Shown: positions 11,294 to 21,889, numbered from the stretch's first letter. The stretch is 64,000 bases of DNA from Adiantum capillus-veneris (GCA_014529385.2 CM043959.1:90826029-90890028), one strand, 5' to 3'. Notes: generated from the letters alone by a model not told the origin. Made by a program: numbers and translations.

Positions 11294-12682
11294 TCAATCC
11301 TCATTTAAGTCAACATACATATTGATTTCATCATCACTTGCAGCAAAGTCCAGTCCATCATTATCTCTTTCTTCATCCTCATCCATAAATAACATGTTCA
11401 TCAAAGCCTTCATTTTGACTTTCTCGTGAAACAAAGGGATATGTATCGCCTCTTCTTTTGAACAATTTAATTCTTTTCCCTGCAAGGGGAATCTTTATTT
11501 CTATATCATCCAACTCGTGCAAGGTATAAGTTGCATTTCCATGTACATGCTTAACCACATAAGTGCCAAACCATCTCTTTGAAATCTTTCTTATTGTTGA
11601 ATGTTGGTTATCAAGACTATTGTCATACACCAACACCCAACCACCTTCCTCAATAGGTCTAGATCTGAGTGTGTGCCTTTTATCAAATCTGTCCTTATTC
11701 TTCAACCTTGTATCTCTTAATCATGCTACTGTAATCTCAATATCTGGAGGCCTTCTTTCTAGCTGCTCTATGCGCAAAGCAAGAAGGTCTTCCCTACTCA
11801 TTCCATCTTCCCAAGGCAATGCATTCCATGTCGGAAATACATCCTCAATTGGCATTATAGGTTTCTGACCACACATCAACTCAAAAGGCATATAACTAGT
11901 AACTGAGCTATGAGTTCCACGATCAACCCATAAAGCAGAAGGAAATAACCTAGGCCACTATCCCATTTTAAATTTTCACACCTTAGCCAAAGCTTTAATG
12001 ATAGGAGGATGCCCATGTTCTAATTTACCATTCCCTTCCGGATTGTATGCAGTAGTGAGAGCGAGTTTAATGCCCAATCTAGAGAAAAAATCACTTGCTT
12101 TGTCAGCATCCAACTCACCCCTGTCCACTGTTATTTTCCCAATACAGCCATAACGGCTAATTACATCATCCAAGAGGAACTTACATATCCCTTTTGTGGT
12201 TTTTGTTCTTAGAGCACGACCTTCAACTTGGTTGGTTAAGTCTTCTCGTGCAAGCACTATGTATCTCGTTTTCCATAAGCCCATGGCATTGTAACTAGGT
12301 CTACTACCCACTTGTACTGCACGGCCAATGGGTAAGTAGGGTGCAACTCATCACGATGATGTACATTTGAATACATTTGACATGTTTCACAAGACTCCAC
12401 AAAGTGAGATACATCTTTATACATACCTTTCCACCAATACCTCTCTTTAATTTTAGTAAAAGTGGTCCATACACCTCTATGTCTAGCATAAAGACTCTCA
12501 TGAAACTTGTTCATAAGCCCATTTTGAGCATCCTTATCATTCACAACTCTCAACGGCATTCCATTCCTTTGTTTTGGATGTTTCCACATGTATCCATCTT
12601 TCAAAAAGTATCCATAGGTTTTTCTGCATATTCTTTTGAACTCTTGATTTGTCCACCCTTCTTGCCTTGTCAAAGTGCTCAA
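11294..12682 (-). pseudogene. decayed integrase, unusual gypsy lineage
   Basis: The first part (12682-12257) has an integrase zinc-binding motif: HESLYARH, then CETC, with YWWKGMY between. After a frameshift near 12260-12310 the catalytic core follows, with ITVDRGELD and TTAYNPEGNGKLEHGH as degraded D-N-G and Q-G-N-x-x-E boxes. A third part (11705-11379) carries the C-terminal domain: NKDRFDKRH, EEGGWVLVYDNSLDNQH, KRWFGTYVV and VAGKRIK-like LAGKRIKLFKRR. Sequence between the parts still reads as linker (LLALRIEQLERRPPDIE) with a stop. This C-terminal domain matches what I remember of basidiomycete gypsy elements, and pairs with the protease remnant at 1-890. Nonfunctional: at least one frameshift and several stops. 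Confidence 0.7.
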
Positions 12683-12806
12683 ATAGCGTCCAATGAGTAA
12701 CCAGTCACCTTGATATAGGTCCTCTGTAAATCAGGAACATCGCGTCGACCAGCAACTACGACAACCACCACCACTGGCTCTTGGGGTAAGAGATGACCAA
12801 CAAGAT

Positions 12807-13457
12807 ATGTTGGCCCATATTACTGACCAACTGCAGAATTTGTCTGTCCACTTAATACAGCAAGGGAGGAGTCAAGAAAGAGATCAAGACCCTGGAAGAG
12901 CACGACGACAAAACAGGGAGTATCATTGCTACAACTGCGGAGAAGACGGTCACGGTATGTACTACTGTCCCAAACCACGACAAAACTATAATAGAGGAGG
13001 TAGGAGGAACCAATTGTCACCCCCTAGAGAAAGAACACCCCCACCCCGAGCACCACCCCCACCAACACAAATTCTACGTCCACCCCAGACACCACTACAA
13101 GCATCCATCCCACCTCTTCCACCAGCCCCACCACCTGATCGCCCTGTAAACATCATAAGGCTAGAAGAGAAAGGAAAAGCCGTAGTAGTGGATCCACCCA
13201 GAGCAAAGGAGAGGGACAAGGGTAAGGAGAAGGTAACCTTTTTAGAACCACTTGAAGCCATGACTGTGAAAAGAGCTAGGAGGGAGAAAGCTACACAATC
13301 AGATGATGAGAGAAGCATGAGAGGAGAAACTAGCAAGAGGCCATCCAGGCCACGACGGAAATTGGGCATCACCGACTTCCAGCTAGGGGAAAGTTCAAAG
13401 CCCTATGATCTAACATTGGATGTGGCAGAGCAAGGACCGAAGATTACATGGCCATAG
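12807..13457 (+). CDS. gag C-terminal part with zinc knuckle
   Basis: Reading is open from about 12745 (LGVRDDQQD), so the ATG at 12807 is internal. Residues 40-53 form a CX2CX4HX4C zinc knuckle (CYNCGEDGHGMYYC), the nucleic-acid-binding nucleocapsid motif. A proline-rich linker and a Lys/Glu/Arg-rich segment follow. The stop at 13455-13457 is a TAG, and the same frame stays open past it into the protease. The capsid half is missing; the related copy at 35262-36041 supplies that half. Confidence 0.85.
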   Translation: MLAHITDQLQNLSVHLIQQGRSQERDQDPGRARRQNREYHCYNCGEDGHGMYYCPKPRQNYNRGGRRNQLSPPRERTPPPRAPPPPTQILRPPQTPLQASIPPLPPAPPPDRPVNIIRLEEKGKAVVVDPPRAKERDKGKEKVTFLEPLEAMTVKRARREKATQSDDERSMRGETSKRPSRPRRKLGITDFQLGESSKPYDLTLDVAEQGPKITWP

Positions 13458-13499
13458 CTGCTACATCTTGTACCTAAAGTAAGGCAACAATGGTCTAAA

Positions 13500-13955
13500 A
13501 TGGTAAGTACAAGACGCTCCAAAACAAAGGTAGCCGGAGCAATTTCGGGATGCAACATGGATGACATCCTTCCAATTGTCGACGTAAACATAAAAGGAAA
13601 GAGGGTTGGAAACACCTACATTGATGGAGCTGCACAAATCTGTGTAATGAGCAAAGCTATGATGCTTCGATTAGGGCTCGAGGTTGACAGTCCTTCTCCA
13701 TGCAAGGCAAAGATGGCAAACAACGCAAAAGTAAAGTGTGTGGGTGTGGTAAGTGCCGTGAAAATCAAAGCTTTCAACACTGAGGTAGAGGTAGATGTTT
13801 TTGTAATTCCTACTAAGGGGGAGGGCTATCCACTAATTTTGGGAAGGCCATGGTTGATGGCCATGAAGGAAAAACAAGACTGGGGTACTGGCCTTCTACG
13901 CATGACCGGTAAGAAATGGGAGACACTCTACTACGACATGAGGATTGGCAAGTAG
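13500..13955 (+). CDS. retropepsin-like protease of Tat-like element
   Basis: 151 residues in the same frame as the gag and RT segments. The active-site loop reads YIDGAAQICVMS, so Asp-Gly-Ala stands where Asp-Thr/Ser-Gly is usual. The second half has the expected hydrophobic YPLILGRPWLM. It would cleave the polyprotein. The TAG at 13953-13955 separates it from RT, with only two codons before the next ORF segment. Whether DGA is ancestral to this lineage or a mutation cannot be told from one copy. Confidence 0.8.
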   Translation: MVSTRRSKTKVAGAISGCNMDDILPIVDVNIKGKRVGNTYIDGAAQICVMSKAMMLRLGLEVDSPSPCKAKMANNAKVKCVGVVSAVKIKAFNTEVEVDVFVIPTKGEGYPLILGRPWLMAMKEKQDWGTGLLRMTGKKWETLYYDMRIGK

Positions 13956-13961
13956 AAGCAA

Positions 13962-16900
13962 TTGAATCTGGAAACATCGGCAGATGAAACCACTAGCGAA
14001 TCTTCCAGTTCTGAGGAGGAGACCACATCCACCGACGAAAGTGACAGTTCCATTGATGTGATGGGTATCATTATGAAGGATCCACAAAGGGTAAGCACAA
14101 TTGGTGATCCATCACCAAAAGGGCAACCCAATGAAGAGGAGAGCAAATCACCTGGCCTAGGAGGAAGTAGGTTGAAGGGTATGTTGTCTACGGAATTAAC
14201 ACTTGAGGAGAAAGATAGTTTTTTGCAAATGTTGATGGGATTTCCTAACCTGTTCATTGACAACTATGAAAGAATCACAGGCATTACAGTGGTGGAACAT
14301 CATATTAAGCTGAAGGAAGGGGTAAAACCAGTTGTGCAAAAGCTACGACGACTGGGGGTCATACAAGAAAAGGCACTCTTGGCTGAGGTAAGGAAACTGC
14401 TGGAGGCGGGATTCATCTATCCTGTAGAAAACTCAGAATGGGTGTCACCCGTAGTGGTGATGCCTAAAAACAATGGTAAGTGGAGGGTCTGTGTTGACTA
14501 CAAACCACTAAATGAAGCTACAAAGAGAGACCACTTTCCTCTCCCTTTCTTGGATGAAATTCTGAATGAAGTAGCGGGTTTTGACTGCTATACCGTCTGT
14601 GATGGTTATTCAAGATACTTTCAAATACGCATAGCCTTGGAAGATCAGCTAAAAACCACTTTTATAACGCCATGGGGTTGTTTTGCATACAGGGTTATGC
14701 CATTTGGTCTCACAAATGCACCTGCCACATTCCAAAGATATGTCACATATGTTTTTCAATCGTTCTTTGGAACATCCATAAGAGTGTTCATTGATGATTT
14801 TTGTATATATAGCTCCCGTATTTCACATTTAGAAAAGGTAACTGAAGGTTTGGCCAGGTTGCAGAGCCTAGGTGGGAAATTAAATGTGGATAAATGTCAC
14901 ATTGGGGAGAGTAAAGTCATTCTACTAGGCCATGAAATTTCAGCAAGAGGTATCAACGCCGACCCAAGTAAGGTGTCCGCACTCATAGCCCTACCTTCAC
15001 CAACGACCTCACGTCAACTGGTCTCTTTTCTACAGAAGGTGAGGTATTTAAGTAGATTCATACATCTACTATCACAACTTGTTCTACCACTGCAACAACT
15101 CACTCAAAGATCAACTTTCACTTGGGACGAGGAAAGCGAACATCACTACAACAAGGTAAAGGAGGTCTTAGCCACTCTGCCAACTATCTCACCACCTAAG
15201 TGGGATGAAAAATTCTATGTCACCTCAAGTGTTGGTGATGACTCATTGGGGGCTGTGCTACTCCAAAAGGATACGACGACATCTTTCATGAGGCCAATCT
15301 ACTTCTCTAGTCGAATGATGACAGCAGGAGAGAAAGGTTTCACCCATGTGGAACACTTAGTCCTAGCTCTTAGATTTGCAACTACAAAGTTTAGGTCATA
15401 TTTGCTGCCTAAGCAATTTGTGATTCTAACCACGGATGAAATATTTCCCTATGTTGTACAACACATGGATGTGTCTGCTAGAATTACTAAATGGCTAGTT
15501 CGTCTGCAAGATTTTGACTACACGGTACAGGTAGAAAGCACGACAAGGGCAAGTTTGGGGGGACTCATGACCTACCAAGTCTTTGAAGGGAAGGAGAAGC
15601 AATCTAAGGAAGGAGAAGTCCGATTACCTCCAGTACCACCGATGGTAGAAGGAGCATACTCTCTCTACTTTGATGGAGCCTACAAGCGAGCGTCCGACAA
15701 AGTAGCTGCATGCATAGTGGTCTTTGATGACAAAGGGACAAAGTTATTTTCGTTGGGCCAATTGTTAGATTCACATTCTAACAATGAAGCTGAGTATGCA
15801 GCACTAACCAAGGGTCTACAATGGTGCATCTCACAAGGTGTACAACGCCTTAATGTATTTGGGGATGCTCTACTTCTGGTAAGGCAAGTAAATGGAGCAT
15901 GGACATGCAAGAATCCTACTTTAAGGACTCACTTAAGTGGTGTAAAAACCTTGTTGGGTAAGTTTGAAGAAGTTCAAATACACCATATCCCAAGGGCTCA
16001 AAACCAAGAAGCAGATGCCCTAGCAAGTGAAAGACTACAGGAAGTGGTGGTTGGAGCAATAAAACTAAAGCTCCCTCTATTTCAAGGCAGTGATGCCTTG
16101 CCTGACATCATGCATTTTTTGGAAACAGGGGAATGCCCATCAGATTTAACAAAGGGACAGAAGCAATGGCTGACGCGGAAGGCCACAAGGTATCGACTCA
16201 TCAATGAAATCACGGGAGTAATTGCTAGCTGTCACGATGGGGATTGTGGTGGTCACTTTGCCCTAGACATAACAAGTAGGAAAATCTTGCAGGCAGGCTT
16301 CATATGGCCTAGCCTCAACCGTAATGTACACCATTGGTGCAAAACGTGTAAGTTGTGTCAAAAGGCCGGCACTAGGTCACTTATGCATGAACCACAGACA
16401 CCTATTCTCTCATATGGCCCATTTGAAAAATGGGGTATCGATGCCATTGGGCCATTACCTAGGGCCAACTCAGGAAAATTCTACATTATCATGGGGGTCG
16501 ACTACATGACTAGATGGGCAGAGGCTACAGCCCCCACTAGAATCACAGCGGTAGAGGTAGCTAAATTTATCTACGAGCACATATGCTGTAGGTTTGGCAC
16601 ACCTTTAGAGATCATCTCTGATAGAGGGCCAGGTTTCAGAGCAGACTTGGTAGGAGAATTAATGCAGAAACTGGGCATTACAAGGAGGCACTCTTCACCA
16701 TATTACCCTCAATGTAATGGCCTAGTTGAAAAGGTAAATGGAATGGTTTCTAAAATTATTACCAAGCAGGTAAACAATCATCCCGGAGACTGGGATAAGT
16801 ATCTACTACCAGCTTTATGGGCCTACAGAACTTCATTTCGTACATCCTTGGGATTCACACCGTATCATCTAGTATTTGGTAAGGAAGCAATCTTGCCCAT

Positions 16901-17096
16901 TGAAGTGCAACTACAAAGTCTCAGAGTAATGGCAAGCCAACTTCAACAACCCAACATGCATTTGAGAGATCACATCATCAACTTGGAAAGACTGCAGCTG
17001 GACAGAGAAGAAGCAATAAATTATTATGCAGCACAAGCAGAGCATAGACGGCTTAGCTTTAACGAGCATCTCCGAAAAAAAGAATTGAAGAAATGA
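13962..17096 (+). CDS. pol: RT, RNase H, archaeal RNase H, integrase
   Basis: 1044 uninterrupted residues, the largest ORF in the window. An acidic Ser/Thr-rich linker (1-45) is followed by RT (about 110-330) with LRRLGVI, WRVCVDYKPLNEA and catalytic VFIDDFCIYS near 276, then the RT-linked RNase H. An archaeal-type RNase H follows: YFDGAY near 569, NNEAEY near 607, GDALLLVRQ near 635 and NQEADALA near 686. Integrase has HHCC (CHDGDCGGHF near 757, CKTCKLC near 793) and DDE in WGIDAIGP (about 825), SDRGPGF (about 886) and GLVEKVNG (about 921). One histidine of the HHCC appears replaced (ASCHDGDCGGH, versus LHEEACGGH in the minus copy). The ORF stops at a TGA where the minus-strand copy continues, so the break is mutational. 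Domain order assigns it to the Tat lineage. Confidence 0.95.
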   Translation: MNLETSADETTSESSSSEEETTSTDESDSSIDVMGIIMKDPQRVSTIGDPSPKGQPNEEESKSPGLGGSRLKGMLSTELTLEEKDSFLQMLMGFPNLFIDNYERITGITVVEHHIKLKEGVKPVVQKLRRLGVIQEKALLAEVRKLLEAGFIYPVENSEWVSPVVVMPKNNGKWRVCVDYKPLNEATKRDHFPLPFLDEILNEVAGFDCYTVCDGYSRYFQIRIALEDQLKTTFITPWGCFAYRVMPFGLTNAPATFQRYVTYVFQSFFGTSIRVFIDDFCIYSSRISHLEKVTEGLARLQSLGGKLNVDKCHIGESKVILLGHEISARGINADPSKVSALIALPSPTTSRQLVSFLQKVRYLSRFIHLLSQLVLPLQQLTQRSTFTWDEESEHHYNKVKEVLATLPTISPPKWDEKFYVTSSVGDDSLGAVLLQKDTTTSFMRPIYFSSRMMTAGEKGFTHVEHLVLALRFATTKFRSYLLPKQFVILTTDEIFPYVVQHMDVSARITKWLVRLQDFDYTVQVESTTRASLGGLMTYQVFEGKEKQSKEGEVRLPPVPPMVEGAYSLYFDGAYKRASDKVAACIVVFDDKGTKLFSLGQLLDSHSNNEAEYAALTKGLQWCISQGVQRLNVFGDALLLVRQVNGAWTCKNPTLRTHLSGVKTLLGKFEEVQIHHIPRAQNQEADALASERLQEVVVGAIKLKLPLFQGSDALPDIMHFLETGECPSDLTKGQKQWLTRKATRYRLINEITGVIASCHDGDCGGHFALDITSRKILQAGFIWPSLNRNVHHWCKTCKLCQKAGTRSLMHEPQTPILSYGPFEKWGIDAIGPLPRANSGKFYIIMGVDYMTRWAEATAPTRITAVEVAKFIYEHICCRFGTPLEIISDRGPGFRADLVGELMQKLGITRRHSSPYYPQCNGLVEKVNGMVSKIITKQVNNHPGDWDKYLLPALWAYRTSFRTSLGFTPYHLVFGKEAILPIEVQLQSLRVMASQLQQPNMHLRDHIINLERLQLDREEAINYYAAQAEHRRLSFNEHLRKKELKK

Positions 17097-17378
17097 ATGT
17101 TGGTGCTCCGCTACGACAATCGCTTCGATACGCGCAAGGATGAGAAACTCCTGCTCCAATGGGAAGGCCCTTTCATCATCGGGAAAAAGAATGCCAATGG
17201 AAGCTACCAGCTTATGGAGGCTGATGGAAAACTTCATAAAACCAGGGTAAATGGTTGGCGACTTAAACCTTATTTTCTTCGATTTGACCAGGCTCCACCA
17301 ATTGACATTCCAGATGAGGACACACCATCAGCCGCCACCTCCGACGATAATGATCAAACAGATGAGCTAGAGACATGA
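17097..17378 (+). CDS. integrase C-terminal domain
   Basis: In the same frame as the preceding 1044-residue ORF, directly after its TGA (17094-17096). It starts MLVLRYDNRFDTRKDEK and continues with WEGPFIIGK and VNGWRLKPYF, the same integrase tail as in the copy at 3698-4279 (LVLRYDNR, WQGPYIV, VNGYRLKPY). The ATG is incidental. It ends in an acidic tail 12 bases before the polypurine tract. Confidence 0.85.
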   Translation: MLVLRYDNRFDTRKDEKLLLQWEGPFIIGKKNANGSYQLMEADGKLHKTRVNGWRLKPYFLRFDQAPPIDIPDEDTPSAATSDDNDQTDELET

Positions 17379-17390
17379 CTGCCTCTAACC

Positions 17391-17403
17391 AAAAGGGGAG
17401 GGC
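17391..17403 (+). other. polypurine tract
   Basis: AAAAGGGGAGGGC, three bases before the LTR start TGATGGGG. The same sequence, on the minus strand, precedes both LTRs of the 31.9-40.1 kb dimer. Confidence 0.8.
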
Positions 17404-18238
17404 TAATGATGGGGGCTTTTCACAAGCCACGCTCCCATACCCCTCTTCTCTCGTCCCCACCCCATGAAAACCCCCTCTTATGGAGGGAGTGATAAAAGGC
17501 ATTGGAAAAAGTAAGAAAAAAATAAAGTATGATTATGTAAATATATAAGAAAAGTAAAATAGGCCACCTCATGCCTGCGGGGTAGCCCATCCCCACCTTG
17601 CCTCCTTTTTCTTTAATGTTGCCCCGCCGGGTGTCCCTTTTCCTCTCCTCCACTCAAAAGGTCAACCCCCTCTCTCTTCCCCTTGTCCTTTCTCCTTTCT
17701 CTCTCCCCTCAAGCTACCCCACCTCTCACCAATAATGCATTATAACTCACCAATAATGCACCCTAACTCACATGCAACTTACCCTATCTTCCAAAATAGT
17801 ATACCCCACCCCCTCTTTCTCTCTCCTATCATATCCCATGACCCAAATACCCCCCTCTCTCTCTAAAGTGTGCCATGTCTCTTGTCTTGTAGCTAAATAA
17901 CCTCCCCCACACTCACACACACTCAGTTTCACTGAAAAAGGTGCCCATAGACCCATCCCCACCCGGTGGTTACCTGATTTTTCTTGTGTTCACACACATC
18001 TGCACACAAATTCACCTCTGAACACACTCCCCTCTCTCCCCTCTTGTAATTACTTTATTCTCCATGTCACCTCTCACTTTTTTTCATCAACCCATCTCTC
18101 TCTCTTAGTCTCTCTCTCATGAGACTGCTGTTCTGGCACATATACACACAGCCAGACAAGTGGGGCCCACAGTCACATGGCCTATGTAGATAATGATTTC
18201 TTCATTTCTAAATTCTAGAATTCCTCCCCCCTCCTCCC

Positions 18239-18248
18239 CTATATAAAG
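18239..18248 (+). promoter_or_regulatory. LTR TATA box
   Basis: CTATATAAAG in the middle of the LTR. It is conserved in both minus-strand copies at 32688-32696 and 38148-38156, which supports function in the family. Confidence 0.65.
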
Positions 18249-18726
18249 AGGTGTCACCATCACACTAATACACACACAACATCACCAAAGAACACACTAT
18301 GCACTGTGTGTGCCTAGTGCACACACACACACACACACCACCACCATCACCATCACCGCAATCACCATGCTTGTCTTGAGCATGACCTCTACACCCTTGG
18401 CTATGGAAGATGAAGGGCAACTAAATGAAGGATGATGGCCATAACCCTCGTGCGAGTCTTCGCCATCAACTCCCACCTATCCGCCATGTGCTCTACCACT
18501 CTCTCCCTTCTCATTCCCCTACCCTATGCTCCCCATTTCATCGCCTTATTCTCTAAATAAAGCTTGAGGTTTTGTGAGTATGTTTTCTTGTAATGTTTTG
18601 CCCATGTGAGGTGTGCGGAATCGCCACCTAATCTTGTGTTTGGAGTGAGCTTGTGTATGTGTGAAGGGTGTGCGGATTCGCCATCCTTTTGTGGTGCCTA
18701 AGTACTAAGCCGCTATACCCTTTCCC

Positions 18727-18729
<3 letters not shown>

Positions 18730-18786
<57 letters not shown>
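18730..18786. repeat. (CT)n in LTR U5
   Basis: Pure CT dinucleotides about 490 bases downstream of the TATA box. The homologous tracts in the other two LTRs are shorter (about 42 bp at 32164 and about 41 bp at 37619), so length varies between copies. Confidence 0.95.
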
Positions 18787-18789
<3 letters not shown>

Positions 18790-19544
18790 TGATCTCATTC
18801 CCTTTCCTCTTCATCATTACTCCCAAGCATCCATCTCTCTTGGATGAAAACTTTGTTATGGTGGTGTGTTGTTTGCGTCCTAGCCGCTGAAGCTAGGTGG
18901 TGCCCCTCTTTGCTTTACCATGACAGGCTCGAGGCGCGCCATTCGGTCCCCAGTGTTTTAGAGGCCGTCGGGGTTTGGGGTTCACTTTGCTCCCGTCAAT
19001 GAGTATGTGCATATGCACTGACAAAAAAGTGAGGAGCGCTATTTTCAAAATCAGGGAGTTAGCAAGGCATCTCATATTTCTGTTCAACTAAACTTATCTA
19101 TATAAAGTATACCTTCTTGTGTGTTAGGCTTGTAGATTTTGAGCTCTAAAGACATTGAAATAGATGCCATCCCTGCTCCTCAAATGGTTTCCGTGAAAAC
19201 AGTGTGTACCATTGAGGATGCATTTCCTCGATCCATTCTTCGTAGTCAAGTAGTCAAGTCTACCTCTTGGTTCATGTGGTTGAGGAGATCGCTATATGTG
19301 GATTAGTGCATGCCTAATGGATGTTCTTTCAAGAGAGGATTTTAAAGACTAGTTTAAATATTTTGTACGACTACGGGTCCTATCATAGGCATGCATTGCC
19401 AAAGGATGGATTGTGAAAGAGGAATTTGTTTACATTTAAGACAGTAAATAGCAGTCCTTGAAGACTTTACCTTCATGTATTGGTAACCATGAAACTCGAT
19501 CGAAGGTGAAGAAAGTACCATCTCAATGAAAAGACAATCCTAAG

Positions 19545-20108
19545 ATGATGGATACTAAAACTCTTCACGAGCTGATGTCATCCCCTATCCGTTGTACACT
19601 AACTCTGTCAGAGTTATTGCAACTCAAACAACATCTTTGGGATGAGGTCAAGAAAAAATTGAAAACAATAGGGCTGATAATTCCGCCACCCAATGCTTCT
19701 CCAAACACACTGAAGACACAACCCTCAAAACAAACTAAACATGAGCCAGTACCAGTGAACAAGGTAGGGGATTATTGTGAAGGTGAAGAAGGAAATACTA
19801 CCCTGCCGGTGGAGTACAAAGAGGTTAAGTCGATAGCAATATTGGATAGTGGGGCTGGAATAGCCATAGCTACCAAAGCAATGTGGAAAAATTGGGGAAA
19901 ACCTCCTCTCCAAAAGACTAAAATGAAACTTCAGTTGGCAGATGGGTATCTGGAAAGACCCATTGGCATCTTGGAGCAGATTGTGGTAACCTCTTGCAGA
20001 ATTGCATATGAACACACTTTTGCTATTATGAATTTCGATGAGAGCAGCAATTTCGATATCATCTTGGGAAGACCATTCATGCATCATGTCATAAAATCTA
20101 ATATCTAA
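19545..20108 (+). CDS. retropepsin-like protease (upstream position)
   Basis: 187 residues. The first third is a hydrophilic linker (TLSELLQLKQHLWDEVKKKL). The protease has active-site loop AILDSGAGIAIAT near 102 (DSG), a flap-like QLADGYLERPIG, and NFDIILGRPFM near 170. This is the usual position for a gypsy protease, ahead of RT. After the stop the sequence loses coding character, because an insertion of about 1.2 kb lies between here and RT. The same element carries another retropepsin-like domain after integrase. Confidence 0.75.
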   Translation: MMDTKTLHELMSSPIRCTLTLSELLQLKQHLWDEVKKKLKTIGLIIPPPNASPNTLKTQPSKQTKHEPVPVNKVGDYCEGEEGNTTLPVEYKEVKSIAILDSGAGIAIATKAMWKNWGKPPLQKTKMKLQLADGYLERPIGILEQIVVTSCRIAYEHTFAIMNFDESSNFDIILGRPFMHHVIKSNI

Positions 20109-21202
20109 TATCTAACCAACCCAAATGATTTTCTCATATTAAACTGATCACTTAATGTGGGAGAATAAATAGAAACAAGGGTTAAGATATAGACATGTGC
20201 TTATAGATCTATCTCAACACGGGGCCAATGGTAAAGGCGCCCAAATGAGAGATGGTCTATCAAAGAGCAAGGTACAATGGAGCATAAGACCTTAGTGTTA
20301 GCTTCATTGCAGACCTCCAATAATGTGTGTAAAAGTCCTTAGATCTAGGACCATAGTCAAGCTAGGTCTGAGCTTGAGGTGGGAACCTGGCCCAAGCTCG
20401 AGGTGCTTGTCCTGCTTGAAGTGCTTGTCGTGCTTGAGGTGCTTGATTAAGGTGCTTGAGGTACTTGACCTATTGCATGATTAAGGTGTTTGAGGTGCTT
20501 GACCTGCTGCATGATTAACGTGCTTGAGGTGCTTTGACATGCTTGCCTGAGATGCTTGTGGGAACACCCCTAGTCCAAGTGCTTAGTCATGCTTGATGAC
20601 TAAGGTGCTTGAGCACCCAAGGTCAAAAAGATCCCTACAAAGAGGGGGGCGAGCCCTTTTCTTAGGGGTTAGAAAGAGAACACACACACACACTCTCAAG
20701 GAAATCCCAAGCTTAAAGAGGCAGCAGGGACACATGGCAAGCCCCTACCCATGTTACCTCCATGAGGTGCTTGAACCCTATTGGCTAGGATTAAAAGGGG
20801 TCCAATGATAATTTACAACAATTATCTAATTGTTTTTGCATTTATCAAATCCTCTCTCTCTCAGGGGAAAGGGGGACACTTGTCCCAAGACTACACCTAT
20901 TGCTAGAAATGGCCCAAGATTTTGATTGGCTAGGCTTGGCATGAGCCAATGAGCTTCAATGATGAGCTAGAAGAGGGGGTCGACCTAGCAAGGAGTGGGG
21001 TTGCTTGCAGGGTATACTCACCCACACTCACTCACAAACACTCTCATTGTGTGCTATGCAAAGTGCAAGAGCTCCCTCTCCTTTTCCAAGCACGTAGAGG
21101 TTGAGAGCCTACACCAACACTCTTGCATATGGAGTGCAAATCCAACCAAGAGCCATGCTTCAATGCTTAAGCTTTCCATCTCCTTCTTCTTCATTACTAT
21201 GC

Positions 21203-21247
<45 letters not shown>

Positions 21248-21290
21248 TTGGGTTATCAAAAGAGATACATGAAACCTGACTCAACCAAAA
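20109..21290. repeat. noncoding insertion with GAGGTGCTTG minisatellite and (GT)n
   Basis: It separates protease from RT of the third gypsy element. From 20370 to 20620 it holds about ten degenerate copies of GAGGTGCTTG, some within longer units (GCATGATTAA...GAGGTGCTTGAC). A (GT)n tract lies at 21207-21244. No ORF or clear terminal repeats were seen, so its class is unknown. Confidence 0.6.
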
Positions 21291-21291
21291 C

Positions 21292-21889
21292 AAAATTGAA
21301 AAAGGATAACACACAAAAACCAAAAAAAGAGAGCAATTCTGAGAAATCGACGAAGTTATCCAAAATGGAGCGCAAAATCAAATACAATGAACTGAAGCGA
21401 GCCTTGAAGGAAGTTTGTACAATAGAAATGGAAACTGAAGAGGAATCAAACGATGATAAATTTGATGCACCTTCCACTACAAGAAGTATACTATTAAAGA
21501 TAGGAAAATCGTGGTGCAAAAACCCAAACGAGATCCCAAAGAACCAGGAACTTCATAGGATGGGCCTAAAAAAGCCAAATGCATCAACTTAGCAGAACCA
21601 AGTGAGGATCCTAAACCGGCATACATTTCCACAGACCTTATGACAAAGAAGAGCGACTTCTAGTCGATACGCTCAGACAATACAAAGATGTCTTTGCATG
21701 GTCATACGAAGATCTAAAGGGGATAGATCCTGAGATCTGTCACAGCACACGATACCCCTTAAGAGTGATGCCAGACCACGCAGACAACGTCCTTACACAT
21801 ACAATGAAACTTTTGCCAAGAAAATTAACGAAGAGATAGAAAAACTTAAGGATGCCGAGTATATCTACGAGATTGAACACACGGATTGG
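21292..21889 (+). pseudogene. linker and RT N-terminus, frameshifted
   Basis: A Lys/Glu-rich linker (21292-21590, for example MERKIKYNELKRALKEV) leads into the start of RT in shifting frames: DLMTKK near 21640, then INEEIEKLKDAEYIYEIEHTDWVSP reaching the next ORF. It is dead at several positions. Confidence 0.6.

Larger units (their letters stand above)
12728..18998 (+). mobile_element. Tat-like gypsy element, 5'-truncated
   Basis: Coding sequence from the end of gag through integrase, a polypurine tract and a complete 3' LTR. The 5' LTR, leader and most of gag are absent. The left edge, somewhere at 12690-12745, abuts the minus-strand integrase remnant. The LTR belongs to the same family as the two at 31953 and 37407, and the gag tail matches that element's gag, so this is the pol-carrying relative of the non-autonomous dimer. 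Confidence 0.85.
17407..18998 (+). repeat. 3' LTR of Tat-like element, about 1.59 kb
   Basis: Begins TGATGGGGGC after the PPT and ends TCCCGTCA. The reverse complement is closely similar over its whole length to 31953-33528 and 37407-38990, which fixes both ends. It contains a TATA box (18239-18248), an AATAAA at 18556, a CACACA run near 18320 and a (CT)n tract at 18730-18786. The U3 part is pyrimidine-rich. Confidence 0.9.

Noticed and set aside
13403-13615. Minus-strand ORF opposite the protease
   Set aside because: Shadow of the well-supported plus-strand polyprotein.
17420-17962. Minus-strand ORFs in the LTR, repeated at 32973-33515 and 38433-38977
   Set aside because: They lie inside LTR U3 and recur only because the LTR recurs; no coding features.
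18301-18360. CACACA and CACCAT low-complexity stretch as a possible CRISPR-like or regulatory array
   Set aside because: Simple repeats within the LTR, no spacer-repeat structure; no CRISPR arrays are expected or seen here.
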